Source of the DNA: Rhodovulum strictum
GTDB lineage: Bacteria; Pseudomonadota; Alphaproteobacteria; Rhodobacterales; Rhodobacteraceae
DNA length: 52,746 nt
Direction of reading: 5' to 3'
Assembly (NCBI RefSeq): GCF_009649175.1
Contig: NZ_WJPO01000027.1
Location: 1 to 52,746 of the forward strand
Shown: positions 45,970 through 52,746 of the stretch, piece by piece
Layout of the letters: each line of letters opens with the position of its first letter
Numbering within the stretch: position 1 is the first letter of the stretch
The notes under the pieces: generated by a model
The model's database searches: none
What the model saw: only the letters and a program-made list of their open reading frames with translations
What the model was told of the DNA's origin: nothing
Program-made: the position numbers and the translations under genes

Positions 45970-46443
45970 CTAGAACCCCTGCCGCACCCGCAGATGGGCA
46001 TGGCTGTGCGGTTCCTCGTCCTCGTGGGCGTGGGTCTCGTGATGCTCGTCGATCGGGATCAGCCCGGCCGTGCCGTGCCGGATGCCGCGCTCCAGGAACA
46101 GCCGGGCGGCATAGTCCGACACCCGCGCAAAATTGTCCTTCATCACCACGATGTCGATGGTTTCCTGATGGTTGATCGGAATGCTGGTGTGGAACAGCAT
46201 CCCGTCATGGCGCGTCTGACGGCCTTCGCGCAGGCGCCGGGCCAGCCCCGGCATGGTCTGGTCCACCGCGCAGGAAACCACGCCGAAACAGCCCTGATCG
46301 GGCTGCGCCTCGGGCTCGACCGCCAGCCCGCGCCGGATCAGGTCGCGGATCGCCTCGGACCGGTTGCCCCCCGGCGAGCGGGCGATGTAGGCGTCGAGCT
46401 GCGCGGCCAGTTCGTCGTCAAGCGTGATGGTGGTGCGGATCAT
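45970..46443 (-). CDS. nikR: NikR-like ribbon-helix-helix regulator with altered metal site
   Basis: A 157-residue protein with an N-terminal ribbon-helix-helix (IRTTITLDDELAAQLDAYIA, GNRSEAIRDLIRRGL) and a C-terminal ACT-like metal domain (ETIDIVVMKD, ERGIRHG). It aligns without gaps to E. coli NikR, but the four high-affinity nickel ligands are replaced: His76 by Gln, His87 by Ser, His89 by Pro and Cys95 by Thr. Instead it has a 24-residue His/Glu-rich tail (HHETHAHEDEEPHSHAH). ATG 46443 is the family start. It precedes the truncated nikA and an exact NikR operator. It may sense another metal or use the tail. Confidence 0.85.
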   Translation of the reverse strand: MIRTTITLDDELAAQLDAYIARSPGGNRSEAIRDLIRRGLAVEPEAQPDQGCFGVVSCAVDQTMPGLARRLREGRQTRHDGMLFHTSIPINHQETIDIVVMKDNFARVSDYAARLFLERGIRHGTAGLIPIDEHHETHAHEDEEPHSHAHLRVRQGF

Positions 46444-46593
46444 GCCGGGCCCTTGGCTTGGGGGCGCCGCCCGTTCTGGCGAATCCCTGTCAGGTTCGGG
46501 GCGGGATCGCAAACCCCGCTTGCACCCCGGCCCTGCGACTCGCGTGGCGGCCTTTGCGCCAGCCTGCCCGAGTGCTGCGGCCCGGCGCAAGGC

Positions 46594-48684
46594 TCATGCC
46601 TTCCGACGCGGGTCCATCGCCAGCAGGCGCATGGCGTTGGCGGTGACCAGCACGGTTGCCCCGGTATCGGCCAGCACCGCCATCCACAGCCCGGTCAGCC
46701 CGGTGACCGAGGTCACCAGGAACACCGCCTTGAGCCCCAGCGCGATCGCGACGTTCTGGCGGATGTTGCGCATGGCCGCGCGCGACAGCCGGATCATGGC
46801 GGGCAGGTCGGTCAGGCGGTCGCGCAGGATCGCGGCATCGGCCGTTTCCAGCGCGACATCGGTGCCGCCGCCCATCGCCACGCCCACGCTCGCCGCCTTG
46901 AGCGCGGGGGCGTCGTTGATCCCGTCGCCCAGCATCACCACCCCGCCCGCTCCGGCCAGCGCGCGGATCTCGGCCAGCTTGTCCGCGGGTTTCAGCCCGG
47001 CGCGCGCCGCGATGCCCAGCCCGGCCGCGATGGCCCCGGCCGCGCGCGGGTTGTCGCCGGTCAGCATCACCGGGCGCAGGCCGAGCGCCGCGATCTGGCG
47101 CAGCGCCTCGGCGGCTTCGGGGCGGGGCTCGTCGCGCAGCGCGATCAGGCCCAGGCTCTGGCCCGCGCGGGTCAGTTCGACCACGGTCTTGCCCTCTTCC
47201 TCCAGCGTTCCGGCCGCGGCCGAGTGGGTGGGCTGGCCCAGCCGGATCAGCGCGCCGCCGATCCGCGCCTCGACCCCGGCGCCGGGCCGCACCCGGGCGT
47301 CGCGCGCCGCGGGCAGGGCAAGGCCGCGGGCCGATGCCTCGGCCCGGATGGCGCGGGCTAGCGGGTGGCTCGACCCGGTTTCGGCGGCCGCGGCCAGGGC
47401 CAGCAGGCTGTCGGCCTCGACCCCCGGGGCGGGGCGGAGATCGGTGATCTGCGCGCGACCCGGCGTCAGCGTGCCGGTCTTGTCCAGCGCCACATGGGTC
47501 ACGCCCGCCAGCGCCTCGACCACCGCGCCGCCCTTGAGAAGAAGCCCCCGCCGCGCGCCGCTGGACAGCGCCGCCGCGATCGCCGCCGGGACCGAGATCA
47601 CCAGCGCGCAGGGGCAGCCGATCAGCAGAAGTGCCAGCGCGCGATAGACCCACTCGCCCCACACCCCGCCCATGGCCAGCGGCGGCACGATGGCCACCAG
47701 CACCGCCGCCGCGACGATGGCGGGCATGTACCAGCGGGCGAAACGGTCGATGAACCGCTCGGTGGGCGCGCGCGCGGCCTCGGCCTCGGCGATCATGCGG
47801 GCGATGCGGGCCAGCGTGCTGTCAGCGGCCGCGCGAGTGACGCGGATGCGCAACAGCGCCTCGGTATTGATGCTGCCCGCGATCACCACCGCCCCCGGCC
47901 CCCGCGTCACCGGCAGGCTTTCGCCCGTCACCGCGCTTTCGTCGAGACCCGAGACCCCCTCGACGATCTCGCCATCCACGGCCAGCCGGTCGCCGGGGCG
48001 CAGCCGCAGGATCTGGCCCGGGCGCAGGCTGTCGGCGCCGACCTCGTGGACGTGATCGCCATGTTCCAGCAGCGCGGTCGCGGGCGTCAGCCGGGCCAGC
48101 GCGCGGATGCCGTCGCGGGCGCGGTTGGCGGCGATCCCCTCCAGCAACTCGCCCACGGCGAACAGGAAGACCACCACCGCCGCCTCGGCGGTTTCGCCGA
48201 TCACCAGCGCGCCGGTCGCGGCCAGCGTCATCAGCATCTCGATGGTAAAGGGCAAGCCCGCGCGCAGCGCCGCAACGGCCCGGCGTGCCACCGGCAGCAG
48301 CGCGATCAGGCAGGCCAGCGCAAAGACCCAGGGCACCAGAGGGCCGGGCGCGGCAAGGGCAAAGACCCAGCCCGCCGCCAGCACCGCGCCCGAAACCAGC
48401 ACCAGCCGCCCCCTGGGGCCGAGCGCCCGGCGCGGGGCCGCTTGCGGGGCGGGGCCCGTGCGCGCGATGCCGAACCCCAGTGCGCGCACCGCCTCCTCGA
48501 TCCTTGCGGGCGGGGTCAGGTCGGGCGCCAGATGCAGCCGCAGCCGTTCGTCCATCAGCGCGATTTCGATGCCGCCGGTGCCCGGCAGCCGTTCCAGCGC
48601 GGTGCGAATCCGGGCGGCGCAGGACGCGCAATCCAGCCCGGTGACATGCCATTCCATCGTTTCGGAACGGGAAAACTCTTTCAT
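46594..48684 (-). CDS. zntA: P1B-type Zn/Cd/Pb-exporting ATPase, ZntA-like
   Basis: A 696-residue heavy-metal pump. The N-terminal metal-binding domain has GLDCASCAARI; the transmembrane metal site has LLIGCPCALVIS; the phosphorylation motif is DKTGTLTPG; the actuator has TGES; the hinge motif is GDGINDAPAL; and the last helix carries LADTGATVLVTANAMRLL, whose Asp marks the P1B-2 (Zn, Cd, Pb) group. It faces a MerR regulator across 90 bp with a typical MerR promoter, so it should be induced by metal excess. It lies 150 bases upstream of nikR in the same direction. Confidence 0.92.
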   Translation of the reverse strand: MKEFSRSETMEWHVTGLDCASCAARIRTALERLPGTGGIEIALMDERLRLHLAPDLTPPARIEEAVRALGFGIARTGPAPQAAPRRALGPRGRLVLVSGAVLAAGWVFALAAPGPLVPWVFALACLIALLPVARRAVAALRAGLPFTIEMLMTLAATGALVIGETAEAAVVVFLFAVGELLEGIAANRARDGIRALARLTPATALLEHGDHVHEVGADSLRPGQILRLRPGDRLAVDGEIVEGVSGLDESAVTGESLPVTRGPGAVVIAGSINTEALLRIRVTRAAADSTLARIARMIAEAEAARAPTERFIDRFARWYMPAIVAAAVLVAIVPPLAMGGVWGEWVYRALALLLIGCPCALVISVPAAIAAALSSGARRGLLLKGGAVVEALAGVTHVALDKTGTLTPGRAQITDLRPAPGVEADSLLALAAAAETGSSHPLARAIRAEASARGLALPAARDARVRPGAGVEARIGGALIRLGQPTHSAAAGTLEEEGKTVVELTRAGQSLGLIALRDEPRPEAAEALRQIAALGLRPVMLTGDNPRAAGAIAAGLGIAARAGLKPADKLAEIRALAGAGGVVMLGDGINDAPALKAASVGVAMGGGTDVALETADAAILRDRLTDLPAMIRLSRAAMRNIRQNVAIALGLKAVFLVTSVTGLTGLWMAVLADTGATVLVTANAMRLLAMDPRRKA

Positions 48685-48734
48685 GCCAGCCTCTTGCCTG
48701 TTCCTGACGGGGCCTTGCGGCGATCCATGACAGG

Positions 48735-48765
48735 ACGCTAATCTCTCTAGCGGCTAGAGGTTCAA
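48735..48765 (-). promoter_or_regulatory. MerR-type promoter and operator of zntA
   Basis: On the minus strand TTGAAC (48765-48760) and TAGCGT (48740-48735) are 19 bases apart, the over-long spacer that MerR-family activators untwist. Within it CTCTAGC and GCTAGAG form a perfect 7-1-7 dyad (48745-48759), very like known ZntR and CadR operators. Confidence 0.85.
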
Positions 48766-48774
48766 GGGGGTTTC

Positions 48775-49269
48775 ATGCTGAGCATCGGGAAACTTGCCGA
48801 GGTGACCGGCGTCAAGGTGCCGACCATCCGCTATTACGAACAGATCGGCCTGATGCCCTGCCCCGGCCGCAGTTCCGGCAACCAGCGGCTTTACGGCCCG
48901 GCCGAGCGGCAGCGGCTGGCCTTTATCCGCCATGCCCGCGATCTGGGCTTTCCGTTGCAGGCGATCCGCGAATTGCTGGCGCTGACCGACCGGCCGGAAA
49001 CCTCGTGCGAGGCCGCCGACCGCATCGCCCGCGCGCAACTGGCCGAGGTCAATTCGCGCATCAGCCGGCTGATGGCACTGCGCGCCGAACTCGAACGCAT
49101 GCTTGAGCGCCATTGCGCGGGGCGCGTGGCAGACTGCCGGGTGATCGAGGTACTGGGCGATCACGGGCTTTGCCTGCATCACGACCGACCGGTTATGGGC
49201 GATATCGCTGTCAGCGATGCGCCAGATAATCCGCCGAAACGTAACCCGAGATACCGGGCTTGTCGGTGA
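48775..49269 (+). CDS. MerR-family metal-responsive regulator (ZntR/CadR-like)
   Basis: A 164-residue activator. The N-terminal winged helix (SIGKLAEVTGVKVPTIRYYEQIGL) is typical, followed by the dimerisation helix and cysteines at ETSCEAAD, HCAGRVADC and HGLCLHH, consistent with a thiol metal site for Zn, Cd or Pb. It diverges from the zntA-like pump and presumably controls it. The final 20 residues lie antisense to the next gene and are not family-like, so the functional protein may end earlier in homologues. Confidence 0.88.
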   Translation: MLSIGKLAEVTGVKVPTIRYYEQIGLMPCPGRSSGNQRLYGPAERQRLAFIRHARDLGFPLQAIRELLALTDRPETSCEAADRIARAQLAEVNSRISRLMALRAELERMLERHCAGRVADCRVIEVLGDHGLCLHHDRPVMGDIAVSDAPDNPPKRNPRYRACR

Positions 49270-49489
49270 GGAAGACCCTGCACCAGACCTTGCCATTGTT
49301 TGTCACGCAGTTCTGACGGGTGAGGCGCGTTCCGTCAGGCAGCCCGATTATGATTCTGTGGTTGAGACCCGGGCCTTCGCGAAGCTTCAGGAGATCATCT
49401 GGCCCGGCACCTTTTACGACGGCACCAGTACCGGCCGTGCATCCGGTAGCGATCAAGAGGGCGAGGAGAGCCGCAAGATGAGTACGCAT
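49211..49489 (-). CDS. SH3-domain lipoprotein
   Basis: A 92-residue protein with a lipoprotein signal peptide (LAALLALLIATGC, lipobox cysteine at about residue 18) and a bacterial SH3-like domain (LLKLREGPGLNHRIIIGLPDGTRL, WCRVFL, GISGYVSADYL). It should be exported and lipid-anchored; such domains usually bind cell-wall peptides. ATG 49489 is chosen for the signal peptide. It converges on the MerR gene and overlaps it by 59 bases. Confidence 0.78.
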   Translation of the reverse strand: MRTHLAALLALLIATGCTAGTGAVVKGAGPDDLLKLREGPGLNHRIIIGLPDGTRLTRQNCVTNNGKVWCRVFLTDKPGISGYVSADYLAHR

Positions 49490-49884
49490 TATCCGTCCTG
49501 AATCGTTTCGCCCTCCATAAGACATCATCACGCCAAATGACAGCCGGCAGAAAACGGACGCGGATAGTCAGCGCGGCAAAGCCAGCTCCGCGGAAATGGC
49601 ACCCCCAACCTCTCGCGGCAGCCTGCTTGAGCGGCAGCTTCGGAAAAGCCGCATCAACGGTCGAACGACAGCCTCGGCCGACCTTGCTGGTTCGCCCTGC
49701 TCGGTGGCGCCCAAGTGCGCCGGTCGGTCCCTGCTCGGTGCTGTCGCTCGGGCCGTCGCGGCCATGGCTCAGGCCTTGTGTCGCGACATGAAAACCAGTG
49801 CTCCGATGTCTCGGAAATGTCGGCCTTTCGCGGTCTCGCTGAACGCGGCTCGCATACGCGGCGAAGGTCCAGAGTCCGCCGATC
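49490..49884. other. Region without a supported gene
   Basis: About 395 bases between the lipoprotein gene and the right IS1182-like end. Open frames exist on both strands, but their composition (Arg-, Ser- and Ala-rich with no domain pattern) looks like chance frames in GC-rich DNA. It may be left over from the mobile-element events that shaped the flanks. Confidence 0.5.
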
Positions 49885-50287
49885 CTGTTGAAAACACCCG
49901 TTCGCGAGCGCAGGATCTTGGCGCTGGTGATTGGCGCAGGTGCCGTTCTTGTCAGGTTTTTGCGGTTGCTGCGGTGTGGTAAAGATCTTCGCCGGCTTCC
50001 GGAGGTTCCGGGCGGTGGCGGCGAGCAAGAATTCGTCATTTGCGCCACATGGGCCACATAGTCGGAGCCTTCCGAGGCCGAGGATGCGCTTGAGGTGCAC
50101 TAAGAGCATCTCGACTTTCTTCCTCAGCTTCATCGAGACCCCGTATTGTCTGGTCTTCGCGATGTCCCGGGCGACTTGACGAGCGTCTTCGTGTTCCTCG
50201 CGGGTGATGGATCGGAAGTCCATGTTCGGGCAGCAGCGCGACTTCGAGCGGCAGGCTTGGCAGGTGACCGTGCCTGTCGGCGAGGTG
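49885..50287 (-). mobile_element. IS1182-like transposase remnant, right copy
   Basis: Reading on the minus strand from about 50287, the frame gives CQACRSKSRCCPNMDFRSI and then KKVEMLLVHLKRILGLGRLR and EFLLAATARNLRK, the zinc-finger-like segment and C terminus of an IS1182-family transposase. It then reaches an end CAACAG at 49885-49890. Compared with the left copy, one base is missing in the CAAAAA run near 49956, so the normal stop is lost and the frame reads on. It starts directly after the histidine kinase stop; the N-terminal two-thirds of the transposase are gone. Confidence 0.78.
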
Positions 50288-51640
50288 TCAGAGTGCCGGG
50301 TCTTCGGCCCTGGGGACCGACAGGCGTGCCTCGAGACCCGGGTCGGCGGGGTGCAGCGTCAGGCTGCCGTCCAGTGCCTCGGCGATGTCGCGGGCGATGG
50401 CCAGGCCAAGGCCGCTGCCGGATGTGTCGGCGCGTGCGCCACGGGCCATCAGCGCGTCGATCCGGTCGGGCGCAATCCCCGGCCCGTCATCGCGAATGGC
50501 GATCTCGACCCGCGCGCCCGCCCGACGGGCCGCCACTGTCACGCGCGCGTCGGCGAAGTGCGCCGCGTTCTCGATCAGCGCCCCCAGCGCCTCGGCCAGA
50601 TCGTCGGGGTCGGCCGCGGCGATCAGTCCTTCGGGCACCTCTTGCCGCCAGTCGAGCGCGGCGCCCGCCCGGGTGCGGCCGATCACCCGGATCAGTCCCG
50701 CGACCACCTGCCCGACATCTGCGCGCGCGGCCCGGCCCTGCATCGCGACGCGGCTGCGCGCAAGTTCGCGCTCGACATGGGCGCGCATGGCCCCGGCGAT
50801 CTCCTCGATGGCATCGGCGGCTTCGGTGCGGCCGCCAGCGCGCAGCCGCCCGGCCTCGCCCATCAGCGCCTGAAGCGGCGTCTTGAGTCCGTGCGCCAGA
50901 TCGCCCGCCCGCGTCCGCGCCCGGGCCAGTTCCGCCTCGCGCGCTGCGAGCAGCGCATCGACCTCGGCAGCCAGCGGGCGTACTTCGGCCGGGAATTCCT
51001 CGCCCAGCCGCGCTGCCCGGCCGGTGCGGACGGCCGTCACCCGGTCGCGGATTGCGTGCAGCGGGCGCAGGCCCACCGCGATCTGCGCCCAGCCAGCGGC
51101 CATCAGCGCCAGCGCCAGCACGGCCGAATAGGGGGCCAGATCGCGCAGGAACGCGGTGCGCGCCTCGGCCAGTTCCGCGCGGTCCATGGCCACCGCCGCG
51201 CGCAGCGTCACGGCGCCCAGACGGGCGGGCAGGGTGACGCTGCGCTCGACGGCCAGCAGTTCGCCGCCCTCGGGGCCGGGCAGACGGTGGACATGCGCGG
51301 CCCCGTCATGCAGCAGATCGGGCGGCAAGGGCAGGTCGTAATCCCACAGCGAGCGCGAGCGCAGCCGTTCCCCCGCAGCGTCGAGTTGCCAGTAGAGCCC
51401 GCCATAGGGGTGCTGAAAGCGCGGATCGGCGGGCGCGGTGGCAAGATCCAGCGCCCCCGCGGCATCGCGCTCGATCCCGGCCAGCACCTGGTCAAGCTGT
51501 ACCGACAGTTCCGCAACCGCGCGCCGCTCGACATGGGCGGCGAACAGGGCGGCCAGCCCCAGCGAGGCCAGCGCGATCGCCAGCGTCACCGCGCCCGCAC
51601 CGGCCAGCGTCAGACGCAGCCGCAGCGAGAGCCGGTTCAT
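50288..51640 (-). CDS. Sensor histidine kinase
   Basis: A 450-residue membrane kinase. Two N-terminal helices (VTLAIALASLGLAALFAAHV and AVLALALMAAGWAQIAVGL) flank a periplasmic sensor domain of about 120 residues; a HAMP-like linker follows. The phosphoacceptor is in DLAHGLKTPLQALM, the N box is EALGALIENAAH, and G boxes are DDGPGIAP and GSGLGLAIA. The HG-L-K-T-P H box is of the PhoQ/QseC type. Its start overlaps the response-regulator stop in ATGA. The signal is unknown; a PepSY partner suggests envelope or metal sensing. Confidence 0.9.
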   Translation of the reverse strand: MNRLSLRLRLTLAGAGAVTLAIALASLGLAALFAAHVERRAVAELSVQLDQVLAGIERDAAGALDLATAPADPRFQHPYGGLYWQLDAAGERLRSRSLWDYDLPLPPDLLHDGAAHVHRLPGPEGGELLAVERSVTLPARLGAVTLRAAVAMDRAELAEARTAFLRDLAPYSAVLALALMAAGWAQIAVGLRPLHAIRDRVTAVRTGRAARLGEEFPAEVRPLAAEVDALLAAREAELARARTRAGDLAHGLKTPLQALMGEAGRLRAGGRTEAADAIEEIAGAMRAHVERELARSRVAMQGRAARADVGQVVAGLIRVIGRTRAGAALDWRQEVPEGLIAAADPDDLAEALGALIENAAHFADARVTVAARRAGARVEIAIRDDGPGIAPDRIDALMARGARADTSGSGLGLAIARDIAEALDGSLTLHPADPGLEARLSVPRAEDPAL

Positions 51641-52308
51641 GCCGGTTCGTCCTCCGATTCGAGGAAATAGCCAAAGCCCCGCCGCGTGCCAATCACGCCC
51701 GGCCCCAGCTTGCGCCGCAGCCGTGCCACCAGCGCCTCGAGCGCGTTCGCCTCGCGTGCATCGTCGTCGCCATGGAGATGTTCGAGCAGTTCCGTCGGCG
51801 GCACCACCCGGTCGCGATTGAGCATCAGATAGGCCAGCATCCGGTATTCCAGCGCCGTCACCGGCACCGGCACGCCGCGCAGCGCGACCGTCATGCGGTT
51901 GGCGTCGAGCGACAGCGCGCCCGCGGTCTGGAGCGCGCTGCCCCGTCCCGCCGCGCGGCGCACCAGCGCGCGGGCGCGGGCCACCAGTTCCTCCATCCGG
52001 AAGGGTTTGGGCAGGTAGTCGTCGGCGCCCGCGTCGATGCCTTCGACCCGCTCCATCCAGGTGCCGCGCGCGGTCAGCACCAGAACCGGCATCTCGCGCC
52101 CGTTCGCCCGCCAGCGTTTCAGCACGCTGAGCCCGTCGAGCCGCGGCAGGCCCAGATCCAGAACGATCAGGTCATAATCCTCGGTATCGCCCAGAAACCA
52201 CGCCTGTTCGCCATCGCCGCACAGGTCCACGCGAAACCCGGCCGCCCCCAGCGCCGCGGCCAGGTCGGCGGCGATGCGGGGCTCATCCTCGACGGCCAGC
52301 GCGCGCAT
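51637..52308 (-). CDS. OmpR-family response regulator
   Basis: A 223-residue regulator with a receiver domain (ALAVEDE start, phosphoacceptor Asp in DYDLIVLDLGLPRLDG, LTARGTW, YLPKPF) and a winged-helix domain (VTALEYRMLAYLMLN and ANALEALVARLRRKLG with GTRRGFGYFL). It pairs with the adjacent kinase. Its start overlaps the PepSY stop by one base (TGATG), so all three genes are coupled. Confidence 0.92.
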   Translation of the reverse strand: MRALAVEDEPRIAADLAAALGAAGFRVDLCGDGEQAWFLGDTEDYDLIVLDLGLPRLDGLSVLKRWRANGREMPVLVLTARGTWMERVEGIDAGADDYLPKPFRMEELVARARALVRRAAGRGSALQTAGALSLDANRMTVALRGVPVPVTALEYRMLAYLMLNRDRVVPPTELLEHLHGDDDAREANALEALVARLRRKLGPGVIGTRRGFGYFLESEDEPA

Positions 52309-52625
52309 CAGTCGTCCTCGATTTCGGTGTCCAGGATCGCGCCGGTGGCGGCATCGACCTCGATCTCGACGATCCGGCCTTCGGGCGTGATGAGCTTCAG
52401 CTCATAGACCAGCCGGCGCTTTTCACGTTCGAGTTCGACCTTGATGACGCGCCCGCCGAACTGCGTTTCCAGATCGGGCAGGATGGCATGCAGCGGCAGG
52501 ATCTCGCCCCGGATCAGCGCCTCGCGGGCGCGGTCATGGTCGCGGTCGCGGTCGGCCGCGGCGGGCAGGGCCAGCCCGGCCGAAAGCCCCAGACAGACCA
52601 GCAGGAAGACAGAGATCGGTTTCAT
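52308..52625 (-). CDS. Exported PepSY-domain protein
   Basis: A 105-residue periplasmic protein with a signal peptide (ISVFLLVCLGLSAGLALPAAA) and one PepSY domain (GEILPLHAILPDLETQFGGRVIKVE, then LITPEGRIVEIEVDAATGAIL). PepSY proteins next to two-component systems are common and are thought to modulate the sensor. ATG 52625 has AGGGA at a good distance; ATG 52631 is too close. It is the first gene of the operon. Confidence 0.87.
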   Translation of the reverse strand: MKPISVFLLVCLGLSAGLALPAAADRDRDHDRAREALIRGEILPLHAILPDLETQFGGRVIKVELEREKRRLVYELKLITPEGRIVEIEVDAATGAILDTEIEDD

Positions 52626-52648
52626 GGCCATTCCCTATCCTGCCGCGC

Positions 52649-52688
52649 CTGACAGGAGGCTGACAAGCGCGGTCAGGCCAGCGTCAGG
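52649..52688. promoter_or_regulatory. Tandem 11-bp repeats upstream of the PepSY operon
   Basis: CTGACAG (52649-52655) and CTGACAA (52660-52666) are 11 bases apart. GTCAGG at 52672-52677 and 52683-52688 is also repeated at 11 bases but in inverted orientation to the first pair. Direct repeats of 11 bp are the standard footprint of OmpR-family dimers, so this is probably an autoregulatory site, 24-63 bases upstream of the first start codon. Confidence 0.55.
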
Positions 52689-52735
52689 GCGGGCGTGCCA
52701 GAACGGGGCCACATCGGCCGACAAGGCCCCCAACC

Positions 52736-52741
52736 AAGGAG
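52736..52741 (+). promoter_or_regulatory. Ribosome binding site at the window edge
   Basis: AAGGAG at 52736-52741 is followed by five bases before the window ends, the right distance for a start codon just outside. It suggests a plus-strand gene divergent from the PepSY operon, sharing the 11-bp repeat region. The gene itself cannot be seen. Confidence 0.35.
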
Positions 52742-52746
52742 ACGAC

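Noticed and set aside
49596-49982. A 128-codon plus-strand frame between the lipoprotein gene and the kinase
   Set aside because: No ribosome site or family pattern, and it runs into the IS1182-like end in the wrong direction for the transposase.
40896-50290. Duplicated tRNA-Lys 3' end as a right attachment site
   Set aside because: I looked for the T-arm and acceptor sequence in the accessory region and did not find a second copy.
1-52746. CRISPR arrays
   Set aside because: No regularly spaced repeats of 23-40 bases were seen; the short repeats found are operator-like.

Overview
The window looks like a GC-rich alphaproteobacterial chromosome of the Rhodobacteraceae/Paracoccaceae type. Pointers are the petABC operon for cytochrome bc1, a MarR plus response-regulator pair resembling PetP/PetR, the gltD-gltB order, a qhp quinohemoprotein amine dehydrogenase cluster, and very short or overlapping gene joins. 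No photosynthesis genes are visible, so I do not name a genus.

Layout. 1-11 kb is core metabolism: tRNA-Leu(CAG), an NDUFA9-like protein, uppP, gltD-gltB, mtgA, a glutathione S-transferase and queG. 11-20.3 kb is a complete qhp cluster: qhpG faces away from qhpADCBEF, and qhpR converges on it. It encodes the three subunits of a cysteine-tryptophylquinone amine dehydrogenase, the radical SAM crosslinker, the flavin hydroxylase, the leader protease, the ABC exporter and an AraC-type regulator. 20.3-23.6 kb is a TRAP transporter (dctQMP) with a perfect palindrome upstream. 23.6-31 kb carries ilvE, petP-petR, a deacetylase-fold enzyme, xseB, ispA, dxs and aroC. The dxs frame is interrupted by a single amber codon. 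31.1-34.5 kb is a TPP riboswitch with thiBPQ. 34.6-37.3 kb is petABC. 37.6-40.7 kb holds a second GST, a small membrane protein, mtaB and dapF.

From tRNA-Lys(TTT) at 40.8 kb to about 50.3 kb the sequence is an accessory mosaic. It has a truncated metallophosphoesterase, IS3-type ends, and a single-gene helicase-PLD nuclease whose architecture matches type II Mokosh anti-phage defence. A recombinase remnant follows. Two inverted IS1182-like ends then enclose about 4.6 kb of metal-related genes: a truncated nikA, an atypical nikR, a zntA-like P-type ATPase, its MerR regulator and an SH3-like lipoprotein. The window closes with a PepSY protein, response regulator and histidine kinase operon.

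The most interesting points are: the NikR homologue in which all four high-affinity nickel ligands are replaced although a perfect NikR operator and a Zur-like palindrome lie beside it; the Mokosh-like gene in a scrap-yard of mobile elements; the amber codon in dxs; and several well-formed unassigned operators upstream of gltD, qhpA, dctQ, petP, petA and the PepSY gene. Gene names are from recognition of motifs and family features; no database search was run.
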